From NCBI GenBank assembly GCA_030386875.1, contig CM059559.1, forward strand, positions 69,020,392-69,084,391: a DNA stretch of 64,000 nucleotides, in the 5' to 3' direction. The notes below the pieces were generated by a model. It was not told the DNA's origin. It made no database searches and worked only from the letters and a program-made list of their open reading frames with translations. The stretch comes from Morinoia aosen. Lineage: Eukaryota; Arthropoda; Malacostraca; Amphipoda; Talitridae. How positions within the stretch are numbered: the stretch's first letter is position 1; the number at the start of each line of letters is the position of its first letter. Below are positions 57,270 through 64,000 of this stretch, one piece after another. The translations under genes and the position numbers were made by a program.

Positions 57270-57900
57270 ACCTATGCGAGAATAGTACAAATACGTGATG
57301 ATTGAAGTACAATCCTATTCGAGAATGACATAAATTACGTAATGATTGAAACACAATCCTATGCGAGAATAGCACTAATACGTGATGATTGAAGTACAAT
57401 CCTATTCGAGAATGACATAAATTACGTAATGATTGAAACACAATCCTATGCGGGAATAGTACAAATATGTGATGATTGAAGTACAATCCTATTCGAGGAT
57501 GACATAAATTACGTAATGATTGAAACACAATCCTATGCGAGAATAGCACTAATACGTGATTAATGAAATACAATACTATGCGAGAATTACGTAATGATTG
57601 AAACACAATCCTATGCAAGAATAGTACATATACGTGATGATTGAAGTACAATCCTATTCGAGAATGACATAAATTACGTAATGATTGAAACACAATCCTA
57701 TGCGGGAATAGTACAAATATGTGATGATTGAAGTACAATCCTATTCGAGGATGACATAAATTACGTAATTATAGAAACACAATCCTATTAGGGAATCACG
57801 CAATGATTGAGACACAATCCTAGACGAGAATAGCACTAATACGTGATGATTGAAATACAATCCTATTCGAGAATTACGTAATGATTGGAACAAGCACCAA
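57270..57900. repeat. Minisatellite with an 87-bp higher-order unit
   Basis: Half-units of about 43-44 bp alternate between ACGTGATGATTGAAGTACAA and ACGTAATGATTGAAACACAA types, so the true period is an 87-bp dimer, about seven times, with degeneration and partial deletions toward the right. The 87-bp period is divisible by three and creates a 158-aa repetitive minus-strand frame (HRIVFQSLRN) that is not a gene. Confidence 0.9.
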
Positions 57901-58700
57901 TAGCAAGTAACGTCCGTGAGGACGATGCTTACGAACGCAGCGGCGAGACGTGATGATTGGTGCTACGTCGTGCGACCGTTACTTGGAACAGGTCAGCTGG
58001 TGCTAGCGGGGCGCCGAGACGAGGCTAGTCAGCGGGGTCGGGCCCAGCCGCCACGCGGTTCACCGTTGTAGCTGGTAGGTAGCCACGGCGAGGCTAGCCG
58101 GCCGGAGCGGGCGAGAGATGTCGTAGAGCGGCTTGGCCGACGGCGCCGGCACGGGGCGTTGCAACGTGACTTTCTTTTAAGACTTTGAAACACCTTGAAG
58201 CGTCAAGACGCCACGAGACCTTAAGACTTCGAAACACCTTGGAGCCTCGATAGGCAGGGCCGGTCTCCGGAGCTTGGTGCAGGTACGCGAGAGACAAAGT
58301 CGATCTCGGAGGCTAGATGCTGGAACACGAGACTGGTGCTGGAGATGTGACTTGAACGAGGACGAGGGCTTGAGTGAGTGCGAGCCTTGTTGGGGTCGCC
58401 TTATGTAGGCCTCGAGTGCAAGCCCTGAGTCCGGGCGTGAGTCCTGATTGGTCGCGAGTTTGTGGGCCTGTGGTGCTGGAGGCAGGAAGCCGTTGTAGCT
58501 TACGGGCACCTTTTCTCATAGTCGCGAGGCGGCTTCTCTCAGGTCCCGTGTTTGGTTGACTACGCGCTTCGGGTCCGGAGGTGCTCTGGAACGGATGCGG
58601 TTGTAGTCTGGAGGCAGCTTTTCTCAGGTCTTGTGGAGGTCCGCGGCTTGCCGCTGGGATCACCACAAGGTATTGTATCTATGGGAATTAGCGCTCCCGG
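57901..58700. other. GC-rich block of unknown nature
   Basis: Markedly GC-richer than the surroundings, with several overlapping frames on the minus strand (58177-58666) that are an effect of composition. A near repeat AAGACTT-GAAACACCTTG-AGC occurs at 58180-58205 and 58222-58248. No domain recognised. Confidence 0.5.
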
Positions 58701-58994
58701 GGTGACTATGTGAGGGCCTGATCTAAAGGTTAGGTAGGCTTCCTTTTGTTGTAATAAAATAGGTTTTTGTTTTGTTACGGACCATCTTTTTTCGGTCCAC
58801 TGCTGTCCTGTTTTTCAGCACCTACTACTTTCTTCTTCAACTTTTTTCTTGTTTCATGAACTTCTTTCCTAGCTTACTGTTTCTGTGCACCTTGTGCATA
58901 GATTCCGCGTTCCCTCAACTCCATACTAAATGGTGCCTTCCTCTTTCCTCTCTTGGAACATCTTTTTCGTGGTTAAGGGAGGCTAAAACTTTCT

Positions 58995-58998
<4 letters not shown>

Positions 58999-59027
<29 letters not shown>
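58999..59027. repeat. (AAT)n microsatellite
   Basis: About nine uninterrupted AAT/ATA triplets. Confidence 0.95.
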
Positions 59028-59028
<1 letters not shown>

Positions 59029-59064
59029 TATCGTCAATAATTTTAAGTACTTATGTACGAAACG

Positions 59065-59290
59065 TTTGTAACCCACTCGATTTATTTTTCAGGTTTATGC
59101 ACGCAATTACATCGGAAGAGTTGGTACGCGTGAAGAAAAAGGAGTTGTGTTCTCGAATATGATCCATGTATTTCAGGTGATCACTTGGAAAACCATCTGC
59201 TATAGTTTTCTCTACGTTTAAGAAGAAATTGTTAATGAGATTAGCAATTTCATTCTTATGGTATTGTGGTAGGTCTGGCAGTCGGGGTCG
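59065..59290 (-). pseudogene. CR1/L2-like LINE, linker before the RT
   Basis: Minus-strand frame: NEIANLINNFFLNVEKTIAD, then SSDVIACINLKNKSSG. This matches the ...ANLFNNFF..VG... and E...II..LK..SSPG region that precedes LINE RTs. It is the same orientation and class as 56100-57065 and completes it. Confidence 0.8.
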
Positions 59291-59610
59291 CGGAACTCTT
59301 ATGACCTGGGCCGCGCGACTCCCACTTCTCACCAACCTAGCCAACGCAAAAGCACGGGTGAAGGGCTGTTTCCCTATTTTCAGTTCACTCAATGTTCCGT
59401 CTCGCTATTCCAACCCATCTCTGGAGCATCCAGGACTCGACTCAGCCAACAGATTCCAGCAACGCCCCAGGCTTCGGTAGAGTCACAACCCAACAGGTTT
59501 ACAGGTTTCCCGAATCACACCCAAGCACGAGTTACGACCGAATTTCTCACCCGCAGCCTGAACAGTTCCTGATAATTTTCCCGACCCACTAGGACTACTA
59601 GCATCTGTGG

Positions 59611-59641
59611 CATGAAGGTATAAAAGACAGGAGGGAGCGCT
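59611..59641 (+). promoter_or_regulatory. TATA-box promoter candidate upstream of the THAP exon
   Basis: TATAAAAG at 59619-59626 within a 31-bp sequence (CATGAAGGTATAAAAGACAG and following) that is repeated perfectly, inverted, at 61113-61143. The THAP ATG lies about 150 bp downstream, a plausible spacing. Confidence 0.5.
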
Positions 59642-59778
59642 GGATGCGTTTCCTGTAACCTAGCTGGCTGTGTGCTAGCAGCCCGTATGGCTGTGCCTGC
59701 CGACCTAGAGCCACTGCTCTAGTGTAGTGAGCAGTGATTGTCAGACCGTCGTTGCGTTAGTGTGTCGCTGCTGGCAAC

Positions 59779-59851
59779 ATGGTGAATTCCTGCAGCGCTT
59801 CCGGTTGCAATGCGCGCAACGACAAAAAAAGAATAACATCTCATTGCACAA
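59779..59851 (+). CDS. Possible THAP-domain first exon (partial)
   Basis: The ATG at 59779 opens MVNSCSASGCNARNDKKRIT then SHCT, matching the start of THAP zinc fingers (M..CSA.GC.NR..K....I.FH). It runs into GTAAGC, a good 5' splice site, at 59852, the position where many THAP genes have their first intron. The Cys-X4-Cys pair is present; the later Cys and His would lie on a downstream exon I could not find. An upstream TATA box (59619) supports a promoter. It could be an exon of a host THAP gene, a THAP-bearing (P-like) transposase, or chance. Confidence 0.45.
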
Positions 59852-61112
59852 GTAAGCACTAAATCTAAGTAACATTCATACTTTTGGAGAAGGCTTAAGT
59901 AAAATTGCAGTTCAGGCTCGTGTATTTTAATTTCGTTTATTATTTAATAGGCTATACATATTTGCACAGTATTGTTCAGCGTAGAATTCAAATTTGAAAA
60001 CCATTTCATTCGGCGATCTCTACTTTTTGAGTTATAGCGTTTCAAATGTGTAAAATAATACGCATCCCTCTCAACAGCTCATTACTTACTTATGTTCTAA
60101 AAGCAGCATTCACACGATCAATATTACTTAAAATATTTACTACTAGTGTAAATATATTGATCGTCTGAACGGCATACTGATAGACTGATGAAAATATTTA
60201 TGTGATCAAAATTTTCTGAAATTTCATCAAAATTTGAGCATTCTTGGATTGATGGAAAGTACTCAATATGAACGTGTGAACGCAACCAAGAGTTCGTCCA
60301 GTTGCCAAAAATCGTAGAATTAGAGCCGGTCTCTCATTACTGAAATGCCTCCCCTCTTTGTGGAATCTTCCTCGGTTATTCAAAATATCCAGAAGCTAAT
60401 AATATATATCATCGTTCATTCGGAGCTGGTTATAAAAGTCTTCCAGTTCCGTTACCCTTATGCCATTAAATCAATTCACATAAGTGTACATATTGCGTTT
60501 CAAAATCCACTCCTCCCCGATTTCTTCCGATTTCGTCTCTTTTTCTGTAGCAAAACAATTAGTAGCTCAAAATTTTTTGGCCCTGATTTAAGCACAACAT
60601 TAACCACTTCCGATAGAAAGTCCGAGCAACTACTGATAGAAATATCGACAGTACATTATTGATCGTGCGAACTCGATATGTTATTAATAAGTTGAATATA
60701 ATATAGATATTTTTACATTTTAATTATAAAAGAAAAAAGAATAAAAAAGAGCTGTACACGTGTGCGTCAAATGGTTGTACGCGCACATAGTGCCGGCCCG
60801 TGTGCGCTGTGCAGCAATGGCTGAGTGGCTGACGGTGTGCCGCCGCCGCCGCTTCAGTTTTGCGTAAGTATTGCTCTGTTTCCTCTCTGTAAATTTGTTT
60901 CATTTGCAATGCATTGCTGTTTTTTAGCACCTGTCATGTAGTATAATGTTTCAGGTTGGTGTCTTTGCGTTTTTTAACAATTATTCGATATAGTTGTGTA
61001 GTTATAGCCTGAAACGTGAATTTATCCCTATGCAGTACAGTTTTTGGTACCCCTCCCGAGTGGCTGATTGCTGCCCGAGCTGGCTTCAATCTGCACTGAG
61101 GCGTGACTGTGT

Positions 61113-61143
61113 AGCGCTCCCTCCTGTCTTTTATACCTTCATG
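61113..61143 (-). promoter_or_regulatory. Inverted copy of the TATA promoter-like sequence
   Basis: Exact inverted copy of 59611-59641, with TATAAAAG on the minus strand (61128-61135). The two copies face each other across 1.5 kb. Confidence 0.5.
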
Positions 61144-61659
61144 ATCTGTGGCGCTATTCAAGGCAGGCTTTCTTGGAAAACAACCCACATGTAAAACTTA
61201 CGTTTATTGACGTCCAACGAACGGGATATTGCACCCTTAAAACGTACTACTTACAATAAAACATGTTGGCATTGCAATGCTACGCGAAACTATACGATCA
61301 TATTCTGTGTATTGGCAAACTATCTTACGGCGGGGTCATCTAGCACAGGACGTTAGCCTTTTATTAATTAACCTGTCCACGCTCAGACCCACCATATCAC
61401 GCACGAAGTAGTCACAGATGGAAAGTATACCCACATCAGTCCAGAGACAGTTACTCCGACTTCTATGGGCTCCAATCCTCAACTCTTAGCCTATCTTCTG
61501 AAGCCTTCCACGTGATCTCGCTAATGCGCGTAACTGGTCGATCGTGGATGTTACTCTCCAGGATACACAGGAACCTCTACTTAAGCAACTTATAGCATAG
61601 CACAACTATCAATAATAAAAGAGCTTCAAGATAGTAGCGCACCACTATAGTATTATACT

Positions 61660-61936
61660 TTATCTTGAACAACATATTCAATTTTCTTTTTATCGGCGTT
61701 ATTCGGTTTACAGCAAGAGTTAAGGAGGCGCCAAGTCTGTTTAACGTCGGCTTTAAATTGAGCTTAAAATAGCTCTTTTTTGATGTCTCTAGATACTCTC
61801 CCTAAGGAACGCTTGACGTTTCTTTATTATTCATCATGATGTCTCCAGTAATCCAAGGCTTTTGCTTATTTTTCGTGGTAACTGTACGAGTTACAATTGG
61901 GCAACACTGATTGTTTGCAGCCATTATATTTTCAGT
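61660..61936 (-). pseudogene. CR1/L2-like LINE, endonuclease-RT linker
   Basis: Minus-strand pieces read TVTTKNKQKPWITGDIMMNN, then RQAFLRES and NNADKKKIE, matching the ...KPWIT.GI...I+KR..L block between endonuclease and RT of CR1/L2-type LINEs. Interrupted on the right by hAT 3. Confidence 0.72.
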
Positions 61937-63542
61937 CAGGGCTGCCACTTTTGTTTGACCAAAATAATCTAGTTTGACCTCAAAAAATATCTAGAAACAT
62001 CTAGATTTGAAAATAAAACATCCAAAAATATAGCTAGAACTAAATTAATTACAAATAATGTAAGTTTAAAAATAGCACATATGAACATTTATATCATAAA
62101 TTGTTTTATAATGGGCCATTTATCTTTGTTTAAATTATCTGGTATCCTGATATTTATCCTAATAAAGCTTGGTATCTAAATATTCTTCACTTTCACAAGT
62201 GTTGCAAGTAGGAAGGACTAATAAGTAGTCCTTCCAAGTAGTAGCAAGTAGTTATCAGCAGTGCAAGTAGGAAGGAGTAATTTAGTGAAAACTGATTTGA
62301 GGAACATTAGCATTTCATCCAATAAATTTGTCTTATCTACATTTTTACATTCAAATAACTTATTAATGATTTGCACCTCTGTTATGATCAGCTGCAACGA
62401 AAATGATTGTGCAAGATTTTTCTCATCAGAATATATTTCAAATAATACATCAGCAGGATAGCAATTTTCCCTTTGCCTTGCAATCTCAAAATGTTTTCAT
62501 AAATCCAGCCAATAAACAACATTTTTTTTACTGCATGCTGGATGGACAACCATCGAGTTTTGCAAGCTGAAGGAATTTTCAATGGATGTGAACCAATATT
62601 AATTGATTCATTAAGTTAATTATATTGGGATAAAAAATGTTTGCAAATCAATTAAGGGCTTCTGTAATTAAAAATTTCACGTTCCTTTGTAAACATTTAC
62701 CAAAAGCATAGGACATAGCAAGCTGGAATGAGTGGCATAGACACCTCATCGGTGTTAAATAGAAATTTTCTTCTTTCAACTTGGCATAAACTTCATTATT
62801 GATGCCAACAATTAATGACACTTGCATTGCCAGTCTTTATTGCATTGCAATTATCAATGCTCAGATTCCTACTTATCAACAATTGTTTTAAGGCTGTCAC
62901 AACGCTATATGTATCACTTTTAATATATTTGCAATTACCAAGTAAGTTGATTCGACTTTATTAGATGCATGACTCTAGTATGTAATTGATACACCAAGTA
63001 TTTTCATGATTGCTACCATCCAACAATAAACTGAACTCATTGTTGCCAATATCATAGGTCAGCCTTTCGTCAAAATGAGGCCACAATACATTTCTGATAA
63101 TGTATGTGGTTTTTTTCCATGATTTTTGACATCATCACTAGTTTTGCAATTGGATATAGTGTGCTTTAGCTTATGAACCTGATGATCACAATTTGAAATT
63201 ACACTATGGCAGCATAAAACCATTATCGGTATAGTTCACAATCTATTCATAACATGACCAGAATGTGGTTGGTTCACTATTCAAACAATTTGGTGAAACA
63301 AATTGACAAATATAACAAGACTGAAGTAGAAACTTACCATTATAGTGAATTCCTCATTCGAATGTACAGATATCTATCATACATATAGCTCAATAGTCAA
63401 TTGTAATTCTAGCTAGAAAATATCTAGCACTCTGAAAAAACTATCTAGATTTTATAGCTAATATCTAGGCACCAAATTTTACATCTAGGCTTAAGCAAAA
63501 ACATCTAGATCTAGATATAAAATATCTAGTGTGGCAGCCCTG
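61937..63542 (-). mobile_element. hAT transposon 3 (decayed, 1606 bp)
   Basis: Ends CAGGGCTGCCACTT and GTGTGGCAGCCCTG; flanks TTTTCAGT (61929-61936) and GTTTCAGT (63543-63550) agree at 7 of 8 bases. The subterminal zones are packed with ATCTAGAT-type words at both ends. It carries a transposase fragment on the minus strand. It interrupts the LINE. Confidence 0.88.
62388..62582 (-). pseudogene. hAT transposase fragment
   Basis: 64 aa, starting KIPSACKTRWLSIQHAVKKM, which matches the TRWLS...A...I block of hAT transposases. The remainder is decayed. Confidence 0.72.
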
Positions 63543-63550
63543 GTTTCAGT

Positions 63551-64000
63551 CAACTTTACTACTGCTTCATCAATCTCGTTCCATCATTGTTTTGAGAGAT
63601 GTGCAATATTGGCATTGCTTATTCCAGAACGGTGCGCATGTCTTCTAAATTTGATTCGTTTACTTAACGATATGAGTAAGTTTCAGCCAGTGTCTTTGTG
63701 CAAGCAATATAGACATTTTTCTTAATAATAAAAACTTGAGCATGATCTGATAAGTCAGAAGTAATGATTCCAGCAAGACAATCAGTTGGGTCTGTCATTA
63801 AGATATCGTCAAGCAGCGTAGCAGAAACTAAGGTTATTTGTGTAGGCTTCGTGATGATTGGAAGGAAAGATTGAGACCGAAAGGCTATTAGGAAATGAGA
63901 GATTGGTTCATAGCTTGCATGTTTCAGTAGATCATAATTGAAGTCACCGTATATTATTATGTCATTGTATGAGGACCTGTTGAACTGAGAGATAATACGA
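63551..64000 (-). pseudogene. CR1/L2-like LINE endonuclease, running off the window
   Basis: Minus-strand frames contain YGDFNYDLLKHASYEPISHF, a SFLPIITKPTQIT block, LLDDILMT and SDLSDHAQVFII, the GDFN, PTRIT, IDNI and SDH motifs of an apurinic endonuclease. With the other pieces this supports one LINE copy on the minus strand. The 5' end is outside the window. Confidence 0.85.

Larger units (their letters stand above)
57066..59064. other. 2-kb insertion in the LINE (minisatellite plus GC-rich block)
   Basis: The LINE frame KNKSSG breaks off at about 59065 and resumes as PEGIIAD at about 57065. The insert holds the 43/87-bp minisatellite, a GC-rich block (57900-58700) and an (AAT)n run. No target duplication was identified, so its nature is unknown. 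Confidence 0.6.
59291..61659. other. Segment inserted in the LINE, with inverted promoter-like copies
   Basis: It separates LINE pieces. It contains a THAP-like exon, two inverted copies of a 31-bp promoter-like sequence and otherwise no long frame. Precise ends were not found. P-type transposases begin with a THAP domain, so a P-like element or a THAP gene fragment are both possible. Confidence 0.45.

Noticed and set aside
57262..57738. 158-aa repetitive minus-strand ORF
   Set aside because: An effect of the 87-bp minisatellite period, divisible by three.
58177..58666. Several overlapping ORFs in the GC-rich block
   Set aside because: Composition effect; different frames overlap and show no family features.

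Overview
The window looks like a repeat-dense, AT-rich stretch of an animal nuclear genome, probably an arthropod or another invertebrate. The basis is the mobile-element mix: BEL/Pao and Ty3/Gypsy LTR retrotransposons, Penelope-like elements (PLEs) with a GIY-YIG endonuclease, CR1/L2-like and I/R1/Jockey-like LINEs, hAT, Harbinger-like and piggyBac-like DNA transposons. No bacterial operon, rRNA, tRNA or CRISPR array was seen. Apart from one possible THAP exon, no ordinary host gene was recognised. The species cannot be named from this sequence alone.

Layout. 0-9.8 kb: two direct copies of an unknown 1.4-kb repeat (1-1455 and 8361-9791), a foldback element holding a 21-bp minisatellite (1500-2665), an 82-bp near-perfect palindrome (3599-3680) and a LINE RT relic. 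9.8-14.25 kb: two head-to-tail PLE copies on the minus strand, one with an intact 839-aa ORF. 14.7-14.9 kb: a Gypsy integrase relic. 17.95-19.64 kb: a decayed LINE. 20.13-27.86 kb: an intact, young BEL/Pao element (gag 422 aa, pol 1455 aa, LTRs about 1% apart, TSD GTTT) inserted in an older minus-strand PLE.

28.2-32.5 kb: a structure with about 1.3-kb inverted arms around a 1.5-kb core that encodes a decayed Ulp1-like cysteine protease and a transposase-like fragment. The arms run outward into head-to-head PLE termini. 32.5-49.0 kb: a single plus-strand PLE of about 2.8 kb, split by nested insertions: two hATs, an odd LTR-like element, a Harbinger-like element that itself holds a third hAT, and a cluster of MITEs. 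Most of these boundaries are supported by target-site duplications and by rejoining of the PLE sequence.

49-64 kb: foldback repeats (51-55.7 kb), then pieces of what appears to be one minus-strand CR1/L2-like LINE (56.1-64 kb). It is split by a minisatellite/GC-rich block, by a segment carrying a possible THAP first exon with a TATA promoter, and by a hAT.

The most mechanistically interesting signal is in the BEL element. The gag UGA is followed by CGG, an 8-nt spacer and a perfect 8-bp hairpin with a UUCG loop, with pol in the same frame. This is the architecture of a stop-codon readthrough cassette.
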